Source: an uncultured Frankineae bacterium | GTDB lineage: Bacteria; Actinomycetota; Actinomycetes; Mycobacteriales; SCTD01 | Assembly: GCA_902805805.1 (NCBI GenBank) | Contig: CADCUE010000053.1 | Coordinates: forward strand, 1 to 15,592 | Reading direction: 5' to 3' | DNA: 15,592 nt | Part shown: positions 7,089-13,724 of the stretch, piece after piece | Numbering within the stretch: position 1 is the stretch's first letter | How the letters are laid out: each line of letters starts with the position of its first letter | The notes under the pieces: generated by a model | The model's database searches: none | The model's input: the letters and a program-made list of their open reading frames with translations, nothing else | What the model was told of the DNA's origin: nothing | Translations under genes and position numbers: made by a program

Positions 7089-8186
7089 GTGACCGGCGTG
7101 CAGACGCAGGCCGTCCACCGCATCGCGGTCATCCCCGGCGACGGGATCGGGCAGGAGGTGGTGCCCGCGGCGCAGGTCGTGCTCGAGGAGGTCGGCCGCG
7201 CCCACGGCTTCGGCTTCGCCTGGACCGAGCTCGACTGGTCCTGCGAGCGCTACGCCCGACTCGGCGCGATGATGCCGGAGGACGGCATCGAGCAGCTGCG
7301 CGAGCACGACCAGGTGTTCCTCGGAGCGGTCGGCTTCCCGGGGGTGCCTGACCACGTGTCGCTGTGGGGCCTGCTCATCCCGATCCGCCGGGCGTTCCGC
7401 CAGTACGTCAACCTGCGCCCGGTCAAGCTGCTGCGCGGCATGACGAGCCCGCTGCGCGACGTGGCCGACGGCGGCATCGACATGCTGGTCGTGCGGGAGA
7501 ACAGCGAGGGCGAGTACTCCGAGATGGGCGGCCGCTTCGGTCGCGGCACCCCCGGCGAGTTCGCGGTGCAGGAGTCGGTCTTCACCCGGGCGGGCATCGA
7601 GCGCGTCACCCGCTACGCCCTCGACCTGGCCGAGTCGCGGTCCGGCCGGCTCGCGTCGGCGACCAAGTCGAACGGGATCGTGCACACGATGCCGTTCTGG
7701 GACGAGGTCGTCCGGGAGCAGGCCGCCGCGCGCCCCGGCGTGCAGCTGTCGGAGCACCACGTCGACGCGCTCGCGGCGACGTTCGTCCTCGACCCGGGGC
7801 GCTTCGACGTCGTCGTGGCCTCCAACCTGTTCGGCGACATCCTCACCGACATCGGCGGCGCGGTGATGGGCAGCATCGGCATCGCGCCGAGCGCCAACCT
7901 CAACCCGGAGGGCGAGTTCCCGTCGATGTTCGAGCCGGTCCACGGCTCGGCGCCCGACATCGCCGGTCAGGGCAAGGCCAACCCGCTCGGCCAGGTGTGG
8001 TCCGGCGCGATGATGCTCGACCACCTCGGCCATCCCGAGGCGGCGGCGGCCGTGGTCGCCGCCATGGAGTCGGTGCTCGCGGACAGCGGCGTGCGGACCG
8101 CCGACCTCGGCGGGAGGGCCACGACCGAGGAGGTCACCGCCGAGCTGCTGCGAGCGCTTCGCGCGACCGCCCCGACGCCCGGCTGA
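7089..8186 (+). CDS. Tartrate dehydrogenase / D-malate dehydrogenase family protein (TtuC/DmlA-like)
   Basis: This is an NAD- and divalent-metal-dependent beta-decarboxylating dehydrogenase of the isocitrate/isopropylmalate family (365 residues). Family members oxidise L- or meso-tartrate and decarboxylate D-malate to pyruvate. The sequence shows IPGDGIG near residue 15, the tartrate-dehydrogenase-like GFPGVPDHVSLWGLLIPIRR (82-101), VRENSEGEYSE with the catalytic Tyr143, ATKSNGI with Lys193, and metal-ligand Asp positions 226, 250 and 254. The family signature NLFGDILTDIGG...GSIGIAPSAN (246-270) is intact. GTG 7089 is chosen because the conserved domain begins 10 residues later and GCAGG lies 8 bases upstream; GTG 7098 is possible. 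The gene is divergent from the MFS gene and near a TTT transporter, which supports a role in hydroxy-dicarboxylate catabolism. Isopropylmalate dehydrogenase is less likely because of the segment at 82-101. Confidence 0.9.
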   Translation: MTGVQTQAVHRIAVIPGDGIGQEVVPAAQVVLEEVGRAHGFGFAWTELDWSCERYARLGAMMPEDGIEQLREHDQVFLGAVGFPGVPDHVSLWGLLIPIRRAFRQYVNLRPVKLLRGMTSPLRDVADGGIDMLVVRENSEGEYSEMGGRFGRGTPGEFAVQESVFTRAGIERVTRYALDLAESRSGRLASATKSNGIVHTMPFWDEVVREQAAARPGVQLSEHHVDALAATFVLDPGRFDVVVASNLFGDILTDIGGAVMGSIGIAPSANLNPEGEFPSMFEPVHGSAPDIAGQGKANPLGQVWSGAMMLDHLGHPEAAAAVVAAMESVLADSGVRTADLGGRATTEEVTAELLRALRATAPTPG

Positions 8187-8196
8187 CCAGCCGGGC
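8177..8196 (+). terminator. Hairpin spanning the dehydrogenase stop codon
   Basis: GCCCGGCT (8177-8184) and AGCCGGGC (8189-8196) form a perfect 8-bp stem with a GACC loop. The TGA stop at 8184-8186 falls at the stem/loop border. No T-tract follows, but strong short GC hairpins of this kind serve as actinobacterial terminators. It would end the dehydrogenase transcript before the glycosyltransferase operon. Confidence 0.5.
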
Positions 8197-8221
8197 AGGA
8201 CGGCCGTTGCCGCACGGTCGG

Positions 8222-8227
8222 TAGCCT
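8222..8227 (+). promoter_or_regulatory. Possible -10 element of the glycosyltransferase operon
   Basis: TAGCCT fits TAnnnT and lies 26 bases before the GTG start, giving a leader of about 20 bases. The surrounding GGTAGCCTG also occurs before the TerC riboswitch (12512-12520). No clear -35 sequence is seen. Confidence 0.4.
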
Positions 8228-8253
8228 GTGCGCTCCGATCAGCGAGGAGCACC

Positions 8254-9549
8254 GTGCACGAGGCAGCAGCAGAGGACGGCGGACGTCCGCTGCGCATCGC
8301 GCTCCTGAGCTACCGGAGCAAGCCGCACTGCGGCGGCCAGGGCGTGTACGTCCGCGCGCTGTCCCGGGAGCTCGTCGCGCTCGGGCACGCCGTCGAGGTC
8401 TTCAGCGGCCCGCCCTATCCCGAGCTCGACGCCGACAGCCGCGGCCCGGTGCTCACCGAGGTGCCCAGCCTCGACCTCTACCGCGAGCCCGACCCGTTCC
8501 GCCTGCCGCGCCTGCGCGAGTTCCGCACCCCGGTGGACGTGCTGGAGTTCCTGCTCATGTGCACGGCGGCGTTCCCGGAGCCGCTGACGTTCAGCTTGCG
8601 GGCGGCCCGGCTGCTGCGGCGGCGCGCGGCGGACTTCGACGTCGTCCACGACAACCAGAGCCTCGGGTACGGCCTGCTCGGCCTGCAGCGGGCCGGTCTG
8701 CCGGTCGTCGCGACCGTCCACCACCCCATCACCGAGGACCGCCGGCACGACCTCGCGGCGGCGCCCACGCTGCGCAAGAAGCTCGCCACGTCCCGCTGGT
8801 ACTCCTTCCTGCGCATGCAGAGGCAGGTCGTCCAGCGGCTGCCGGCGGTCCTGACCGTGTCGCGCAACAGCGCCGCCGACATCGTCCGCGACTTCGCCGT
8901 CCCCGCCGAGCGGCTGACCGTCGTCCCGGTGGGGGTCGAGACCGACGTCTTCCGGCCCCCCGCGTCGCCCCGGGTCCCCGGCCGCATCGTCGCCACCGCG
9001 AGCGCCGACGTGCCGCTCAAGGGGCTCGTCCCGCTGCTCGAGGCGGTCGCCAAGCTGCGCACCGAGCGTGACGTCGAGCTGGTCGTGGTCGGACGCGCCA
9101 AGCCGGGGGGAGCGGCGGCGTCCGCGATCGACCGGCTGGGCCTGTCCGACGCCGTGCGCTTCCTGTCGGGGCTGACGGAGCCGGAGCTGGTCGACCTGTT
9201 CGGCTCGGCCGAGATCGCCGTCGTCCCGAGCCTCTACGAGGGGTTCAGCCTGCCGGCGATCGAGGCCATGGCCTGCGGCACCCCGCTCGTCGCGACGACG
9301 GCGGGCGCCCTGCCGGAGGTCGTCGGACCGGACGGCGTCAGCGCGCTGCACGTCCCGCCGGGCGACCCGGAGGCCCTCGCCGCCGCGATGGGGCGCCTGC
9401 TCGACGACCCCGAGCTCGCGGCGCGGCTCGGTGCCGCCGGCCGGCAGCGGGTCGTCGAGCACTACACCTGGCGGGCCGTGGCCCGGTCCACGGTCGCGTG
9501 GTACCGCAGCGTGCTCGCCGACCGCGACGCGGGGGGAGCCCCGTGCTGA
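8254..9549 (+). CDS. GT4-family (GT-B fold) glycosyltransferase
   Basis: This is a retaining glycosyltransferase of 431 residues, expected to move a sugar from a nucleotide donor to an unknown acceptor at the cytosolic membrane face. The N-terminal Rossmann domain carries the glycine-rich GGQGVYVRALSRELVALGH (about 27-45) usual in GT4 enzymes. Further on are VATVHHP, TVSRNSAADI and VPVGVETDVFRP. The C-terminal donor domain has SLYEGFSLPAIEAMACGTPLVAT with the EX7E pair E329/E337, which bind the sugar nucleotide. The start is GTG 8254, four bases after GAGGAG. The TGA overlaps the next gene's GTG by seven bases, so translation is coupled. Together with the methyltransferase and toroid protein, this suggests assembly or modification of a glycosylated lipid or surface compound, but that is inference. 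Confidence 0.93.
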   Translation: MHEAAAEDGGRPLRIALLSYRSKPHCGGQGVYVRALSRELVALGHAVEVFSGPPYPELDADSRGPVLTEVPSLDLYREPDPFRLPRLREFRTPVDVLEFLLMCTAAFPEPLTFSLRAARLLRRRAADFDVVHDNQSLGYGLLGLQRAGLPVVATVHHPITEDRRHDLAAAPTLRKKLATSRWYSFLRMQRQVVQRLPAVLTVSRNSAADIVRDFAVPAERLTVVPVGVETDVFRPPASPRVPGRIVATASADVPLKGLVPLLEAVAKLRTERDVELVVVGRAKPGGAAASAIDRLGLSDAVRFLSGLTEPELVDLFGSAEIAVVPSLYEGFSLPAIEAMACGTPLVATTAGALPEVVGPDGVSALHVPPGDPEALAAAMGRLLDDPELAARLGAAGRQRVVEHYTWRAVARSTVAWYRSVLADRDAGGAPC

Positions 9550-10274
9550 CCGTCGACTTCGACCGCTTCCCCGTCGGCCGAGGCGACCGGGTCCTCGACA
9601 TGGGGTGCGGCGGCGGGCGGCACGCCTTCGCGCTGTACCGCCGGGGCGCCGACGTCGTGGCGCTCGACCTCGACGAGGCCGAGCTCAAGGACGTCGCGGG
9701 CATGTTCGCCGCGATGGACGAGGCCGGGGAGGCGCCGGCCGGCGCGCGCGCCACGGCGGTCCGCGGCAGCGCGTACGCCCTGCCGTTCGAGGACGGGACC
9801 TTCGACCGGGTGGTCGCCGCCGAGGTGCTCGAGCACCTGCCGCAGGACGAGCAGGCGATGGCCGAGCTGTTCCGCGTCCTCAGACCGGGTGGGCTGATCG
9901 CCGTGACCGTCCCGCGCTGGGGGCCCGAGCTGGTGTGCTGGGCGCTGTCGAGCGCCTACCACGAGGTCGAGGGCGGGCACGTGCGGATCTACCGCGGCGA
10001 CGAGCTGCGCCGCCGGCTCGTGCGCGCGGGGCTCACGCCCGTCGACCGCCACCACACGCACGGGCTGCACGCGCCGTACTGGTGGCTCAAGTGCGCGGTC
10101 GGCGTCGACAACGCCGACCACCCGCTGGTCAAGGCGTACCACCGCCTCCTGGTGTGGGACATGATGCGCCGGCCCTGGCTGACCCGGGGGATCGAGAAGG
10201 CACTGGACCCGTTCGTCGGCAAGAGCCTGGTGGTCTACCTGCGCAAGCCGGAGCCGGCGCGTGCCGCTGCGTGA
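9543..10274 (+). CDS. Class I SAM-dependent methyltransferase (Methyltransf_11-like)
   Basis: This is a soluble methyltransferase of 243 residues. Motif I VLDMGCGGGRHA (17-28) binds S-adenosylmethionine, Asp42 in ALDLD is the likely ribose-contacting acid, FDRVVAAEVLEHLP (87-100) is motif II/III and RVLRPGG (111-117) follows. The C-terminal part has an HGLHAPYWWLKCAVG stretch and a basic MMRRPWLTRGIEKAL segment that could contact a lipid or membrane-linked acceptor; that is speculative. GTG 9543 is preferred over the more upstream ATG because GGGGGAG lies about four bases before it and it overlaps the glycosyltransferase stop. The substrate is unknown; neighbours suggest a product of the glycosyltransferase or a shared intermediate. 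Confidence 0.9.
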   Translation: MLTVDFDRFPVGRGDRVLDMGCGGGRHAFALYRRGADVVALDLDEAELKDVAGMFAAMDEAGEAPAGARATAVRGSAYALPFEDGTFDRVVAAEVLEHLPQDEQAMAELFRVLRPGGLIAVTVPRWGPELVCWALSSAYHEVEGGHVRIYRGDELRRRLVRAGLTPVDRHHTHGLHAPYWWLKCAVGVDNADHPLVKAYHRLLVWDMMRRPWLTRGIEKALDPFVGKSLVVYLRKPEPARAAA

Positions 10275-11334
10275 CCTGCCCGGTGTGCTGACGCGCGCGC
10301 AGCTGAGCCGGACCGTCGACGCCATCGCGGCAGTGCAGGCGCCGACCGGAGCGCTGCCCTGGCCCGACGGGCACACCGACCCCTGGGACCACGTCGAGTG
10401 CGCCATGGCCCTGGTCGTCGGAGGGCGCCTGGAGCAGGCGCGCGCGGCGTACGGGTGGCTCGCCCGCACGCAGGGCGACGACGGCAGCTGGGCCACCTCG
10501 TGGTCCGGGCTGTCGGTGCTGGACGCCGACGTCGACACCAACCAGTGCGCCTACGTCGCCGTCGGCCTGTGGCAGTGGTGGCTCGTGACCGCCGACCGCG
10601 GTCTCGTCGACGACCTGTGGCCGGTCGTGCGGCGGGCCCTCGACCTCGTTGTCGCGCTGCAGCAGCCCGGCGGGCAGATCGCCTGGTGCCGGCGCGCCGA
10701 CGGGACCGTCGACACCGACGCCCTGGTCACCGGGTCCTCCTCGACCTACCAGTCGCTGCGCTGCGGGATCGCGCTGGCGGAGCTGGTCGGCGAGCCGCAT
10801 CCGCAGTGGGAGGTGGCCGCCGGGCTGCTGCAGCACGCGGTCGCCGCGCATCCCGAGGCGTTCCTCGACAAGAGCCGCTTCTCGATGGACTGGTACTACC
10901 CGGTGCTCGCCGGCGCGGTCCGGGGTGCGGCCGCACGCGACCGGCTGGCACGGGACTGGGACGCCTTCCACGTCCCGGGTGTGGGCCTGCGCTGCGTGTC
11001 CGACCGGCCGTGGGTGACCGGCGCGGAGACCGCCGAGCTGGCCCTGGCCCTCGCCGCGACCGGGGAGCGAGGCCGCGGGCGAGCGCTGCTCGCCGAGGTG
11101 CAGCACCTGCGCGAGGACGACGGCTCGTACTGGACCGGCCTGGTGTTCGACGAAGGCGTGCGCTGGCCGGTCGAGCGCTCGTCCTGGACCGCCGCGGCGG
11201 TGGTGCTGGCCGCGGACGCGCTCGCCGGCGGTCCGACGCTGGCGCTGTTCGCCGGCTCGGCGCTGCCCACCGGCGTGCTGCTGCCGGCCGACGCCTGCAC
11301 CGCGTCGGACGCACTGTGCGCGACGGCCTGCTGA
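10261..11334 (+). CDS. Alpha/alpha-toroid protein, prenyltransferase / squalene-cyclase repeat type
   Basis: This 357-residue protein is of the kind usually labelled 'prenyltransferase' in actinobacteria. It has repeated alpha-hairpin units ending in QW-like motifs: WLARTQGDDGSW at 66-77, a second near VVALQQPGGQIAW and a third near LREDDGSYW. The N-terminus has TGALPWPDGHTDPWDHVECAMAL. These features indicate the barrel shared by squalene-hopene cyclases, protein prenyltransferase beta subunits and some lyases. It is half the size of squalene-hopene cyclase and has no canonical DXDD acid motif, though D88-A-D-V-D92 (DADVD) occurs in a comparable helix context. Function is therefore open. GTG 10261 overlaps the methyltransferase stop by 14 bases. 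It is the last gene of the coupled trio. Confidence 0.8.
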   Translation: MPLRDLPGVLTRAQLSRTVDAIAAVQAPTGALPWPDGHTDPWDHVECAMALVVGGRLEQARAAYGWLARTQGDDGSWATSWSGLSVLDADVDTNQCAYVAVGLWQWWLVTADRGLVDDLWPVVRRALDLVVALQQPGGQIAWCRRADGTVDTDALVTGSSSTYQSLRCGIALAELVGEPHPQWEVAAGLLQHAVAAHPEAFLDKSRFSMDWYYPVLAGAVRGAAARDRLARDWDAFHVPGVGLRCVSDRPWVTGAETAELALALAATGERGRGRALLAEVQHLREDDGSYWTGLVFDEGVRWPVERSSWTAAAVVLAADALAGGPTLALFAGSALPTGVLLPADACTASDALCATAC

Positions 11335-11429
11335 CGGCTCGTCACGTGCGGTCCCTCGGGCGTAGGGCGGCGCGCCCGACCAGGTCACTCCCGTCGCCGG
11401 TGCACCGGATCTTGCCCCATCATGGCGAG

Positions 11430-11837
11430 ATGAGCGTCTGGTCCGCCCCTGTCCGCTACGTCGAGTGCGACATGCAGGGCGTCGTGTTCAACGCGCACTA
11501 CCTGGCGTACGCCGACGAGGCGATGACCGCGCTGCTGCGCACGCTCGGCACGCCCTACGACGTCCTGCTGGCCCGGGGCTTCGACACGTCGGTGGTCGCC
11601 AGCGAGCTGTCCTGGGTCGCGCCCGTCCGGTGGGGCGACGTCGTCGACGTGGACGGCGAGGTGGAGCGCGTGGGCCGGACGAGCTTCACCGTCCTGTTCA
11701 CCATCAGCGTCGCGCGCCAGCTGTGCTGCCGGGTGCGGACGTCGTACGTCCTCACCGATCTGCAGCGGACGCCGACGGCGGTGCCGGACGACCTGCGCGC
11801 GGCCTGGCTGGCCCCTGCCCGCACCGCCGCCCACTGA
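11430..11837 (+). CDS. Hotdog-fold acyl-CoA thioesterase (4HBT/YbgC-like)
   Basis: This is a predicted 135-residue thioesterase that should hydrolyse an acyl-CoA or acyl-carrier thioester. The N-terminal RYVECDMQGVVFNAHYLAYADEA is the family active-site segment. Asp14 corresponds to the catalytic Asp of YbgC and 4-hydroxybenzoyl-CoA thioesterase, and Gly17-Val-Val-Phe-Asn-Ala-His leads into the long helix. The beta-strand part ELSWVAPVRWGDVVDVDGEVERVGRTSF is typical. ATG 11430 is chosen because homology begins a few residues later; the long open frame upstream is only a shadow of the toroid gene. The Shine-Dalgarno sequence is weak. It lies 95 bases after the toroid gene in the same direction, so co-transcription is possible but not shown. 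Confidence 0.88.
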   Translation: MSVWSAPVRYVECDMQGVVFNAHYLAYADEAMTALLRTLGTPYDVLLARGFDTSVVASELSWVAPVRWGDVVDVDGEVERVGRTSFTVLFTISVARQLCCRVRTSYVLTDLQRTPTAVPDDLRAAWLAPARTAAH

Positions 11838-11856
11838 CGGGCCCGGCCTCCGCCGC

Positions 11857-12477
11857 TCAGCCGGGGCGGCGCAGCACCCGCAGCGATCCGTGCCCGCCCG
11901 CCTCGACGAAGCCCTCGTCGCGCGCGCGGCAGAAGACGTTCCACGGCGGGCGCCCGCCGTCCTCCGGTCGCTCGAAGACGTCGTGCACCAGCAGCAGTCC
12001 GCCCGGGACGAGGTGCGGCGCGAAGGCCGCGTAGTCGTGCTGGGCCACCGCCTCGGTGTGGTTGCCGTCGAGGAACAGCAGGGTCAGCGGTGCGGACCAC
12101 CAGCCCGCGACCTGCTGCGTCGTGCCCACCACGACGCTGACGGCGTCGTCGAGCCCGGCGTCCCACAGCGTGTGCCGGAGGTGCGGCAGCGTCTCCAGGC
12201 GACCGGTGTGCGGGTCGACGAGCGAGGGGTCGTGCCACTCCCAGCCCGGCTGGTTCTCCTCCGAGCCGCGGTGGTGGTCCACCGTCACGAGATGCGAGCC
12301 GGTCGTGCGGGCGGCGCTCCCCAGGTGGACCGTCGACTTGCCGCAGTACGTCCCGACCTCCAGCCAGAGCCCGCGCGGCGCCTCCAGAGCGGCGGCCAGC
12401 AGGGCCTCGCCCTCGTCCGGCGGGAGGAAGCCCTTGGTCGCAGCGGCGACGGCGGCGAGGTCGGGGGACAGCGGCAC
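11857..12477 (-). CDS. Class I SAM-dependent methyltransferase (Methyltransf_24-like)
   Basis: This is a 206-residue soluble enzyme. LWLEVGTYCGKSTV (37-50) is an unusual motif I, seen in Methyltransf_24 and cephalosporin-hydroxylase-like proteins. TVDHHRGSEENQPG (65-78) provides the acidic SAM-ribose position. LLFLDGNHTEAV (133-144) has the DGxH sequence of this group, and Asp166 in LLVHDVF may be a metal or catalytic residue. The longer frame to 12813 is rejected: GTG 12477 has GGAGAG seven bases upstream and the domain starts shortly after. It converges on the thioesterase gene (19-base gap) and diverges from the TerC gene across a 214-base region. Substrate unknown. The metal-dependent look of the group and its divergence from a metal transporter are noted without further claim. 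Confidence 0.87.
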   Translation of the reverse strand: MPLSPDLAAVAAATKGFLPPDEGEALLAAALEAPRGLWLEVGTYCGKSTVHLGSAARTTGSHLVTVDHHRGSEENQPGWEWHDPSLVDPHTGRLETLPHLRHTLWDAGLDDAVSVVVGTTQQVAGWWSAPLTLLFLDGNHTEAVAQHDYAAFAPHLVPGGLLLVHDVFERPEDGGRPPWNVFCRARDEGFVEAGGHGSLRVLRRPG

Positions 12478-12513
12478 GCGGGTCTCTCCGGGGGTCGTCG
12501 GGTTCTCAGCGGG

Positions 12514-12519
12514 TAGCCT
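12514..12519 (+). promoter_or_regulatory. Possible -10 element of the TerC riboswitch transcript
   Basis: TAGCCT (TAnnnT) would place the transcription start near 12526, exactly where the base-paired 5' strand of the riboswitch begins. This agreement supports the call, although no good -35 element is visible. Confidence 0.45.
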
Positions 12520-12525
12520 GCCGCG

Positions 12526-12666
12526 CAGACGGAGGGGAGTATCCCCGCGCGTCCGCGTCGTCAGCACGGCCCCTGCTCCGGCTCCGCGCTGGATCGGGAG
12601 CCCGGCGCGGTCGGCCCGGCTGGTCCTGCTGCGGCGGGGTGGGCGGGAGAGACCTCCGGTGGTCTG
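12526..12666 (+). promoter_or_regulatory. yybP-ykoY-type (manganese) riboswitch aptamer
   Basis: The leader contains the conserved yybP-ykoY elements in order: GGAGGGGAGTA (12531-12541) after P1, TCGTCA with ACG close behind (12558-12568), and GAGAGACC before the closing strand (12647-12654). Helices readable by eye are P1 CGGAGG/CCTCCG (12530-12535 with 12653-12658, extendable through CAGAC/GTCTG), CCCCGC/GCGGGG (12543-12548 with 12634-12639), CCGCG/CGCGG (12553-12557 with 12606-12610) and GGCTCC/GGAGCC (12580-12585 with 12597-12602). This RNA family senses Mn2+ and commonly precedes TerC-type or other manganese exporter genes, which matches the gene here. No covariance search was possible. 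Confidence 0.85.
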
Positions 12667-12686
12667 CCCGCGCCCCACCGGAGGAG
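12653..12686 (+). promoter_or_regulatory. Riboswitch expression platform: Shine-Dalgarno-sequestering helix
   Basis: CCTCCGGTGG (12653-12662) and CCACCGGAGG (12675-12684) are perfect reverse complements and form a 10-bp stem with a 12-base loop. The right arm contains most of the Shine-Dalgarno sequence GGAGGAG (12680-12686), five bases before the TTG start. The left arm begins with the P1 closing strand, so this helix and aptamer P1 exclude each other. Metal binding should favour P1 and free the site, giving translational activation. Confidence 0.8.
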
Positions 12687-12691
12687 CCCCC

Positions 12692-13723
12692 TTGGACGTC
12701 AGCCCGACCATCTGGTTCGTCACGATCGGCGTCCTCGTGCTGATCCTGGCGATCGACCTGCTGATCGCCGCCCGCAAGGGCCCGCACACGATCGGCGTGG
12801 GCGAGGCCACCAAGTGGGTGGTGTTCTACGTCACCCTCGCGGTCCTGTTCGGGATCGGGCTGGCGGTCGTGGCCGGCGGGCAGTCGTCGGGCGAGTTCTT
12901 CGCCGGCTACCTGACCGAGTACTCCCTGTCGGTCGACAACCTGTTCGTCTTCGTCATCATCATGGCGAGCTTCCAGGTGCCCTCCGAGCACCAGCACAAG
13001 GTGCTGCTGTTCGGGATCGTGCTGGCGCTCGTGCTGCGCGGCGCGTTCATCGCGGTCGGCGCCGCCCTCATCGAGGCCTTCGTCGGCGTCTTCTTCCTGT
13101 TCGGCGCCTTCCTCATCTACACGGCTGTCCAGCTCGCCCGGCACCGCGACGAGGAGCCGGAGGTGGGCAACAACCCGCTGCTCCGGCTGATGGAGAAGGT
13201 GCTGCCGACGACGCGCGAGTACGACGGCGCCAAGGTCGTGACCACGATCGACGGCAAGAAGGTCGCGACGCCGCTGCTGCTCGTCATGATCGCGATCGGC
13301 TCGACCGACATCCTGTTCGCGCTCGACTCGATCCCGGCGATCTTCGGTCTCACGAAGGAGCCGTACATCGTCTTCACGGCCAACGCCTTCGCCCTGCTCG
13401 GCCTGCGCCAGCTGTACTTCCTGCTCGACGGTCTGCTCGACCGGCTGATCTACCTGTCGATCGGGCTGTCCGTCATCCTGGGCTTCATCGGCGTGAAGCT
13501 CATCCTCGAGGCGGCGCACGAGACGATCAGCAAGAGCTTCCCCGAGGTGTCGATCCCGGTCTCGCTCGGCTTCATCGTCACGGTGCTGGTCATCACGACG
13601 GTCGCGTCGCTGCGCAAGACGGCCAAGGACCCGGACGCCATCAAGCACCACGTCCCGCCGGTCGGCGAGGACCGTCGCGAGGTCCCCGTCGACGTGCCGG
13701 GCAAGCCGGACAGCAAGCGCTAG
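12692..13723 (+). CDS. TerC/Alx-family integral membrane metal transporter
   Basis: This is a polytopic membrane protein of 343 residues, close to the size of E. coli Alx. TerC-family proteins of this type are linked to Mn2+ export and to tellurite resistance. Conserved intramembrane acidic motifs are SLSVDNLFVFVIIM (78-91, Asp82) and GSTDILFALDSIPAIFG (203-219, Asp206 and Asp212). About nine hydrophobic segments are separated by a charged cytosolic loop (150-192). The tail after about 305 is hydrophilic. The TTG at 12692 is the start because a perfect GGAGGAG lies five bases upstream and the first membrane helix begins at once; the long upstream frame runs through the riboswitch and is not coding. 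The riboswitch strongly supports manganese as the relevant metal. Confidence 0.95.
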   Translation: MDVSPTIWFVTIGVLVLILAIDLLIAARKGPHTIGVGEATKWVVFYVTLAVLFGIGLAVVAGGQSSGEFFAGYLTEYSLSVDNLFVFVIIMASFQVPSEHQHKVLLFGIVLALVLRGAFIAVGAALIEAFVGVFFLFGAFLIYTAVQLARHRDEEPEVGNNPLLRLMEKVLPTTREYDGAKVVTTIDGKKVATPLLLVMIAIGSTDILFALDSIPAIFGLTKEPYIVFTANAFALLGLRQLYFLLDGLLDRLIYLSIGLSVILGFIGVKLILEAAHETISKSFPEVSIPVSLGFIVTVLVITTVASLRKTAKDPDAIKHHVPPVGEDRREVPVDVPGKPDSKR

Positions 13724-13724
13724 C

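Noticed and set aside
6078..8297. 739-codon open frame on the minus strand
   Set aside because: It runs antisense through the dehydrogenase and out of frame through the MFS gene. Its translation is Arg/Ala/Gly-rich with no domain, typical of shadows in high-GC DNA.
10398..11429. N-terminal extension of the thioesterase reaching into the toroid gene
   Set aside because: The extension is an Arg/Ala-rich out-of-frame reading of the toroid gene. The hotdog domain begins just after ATG 11430.
12056..12691. N-terminal extension of the TerC protein
   Set aside because: It passes antisense through the methyltransferase and through the riboswitch. The TTG start has a perfect Shine-Dalgarno sequence and sits directly before the first membrane helix.
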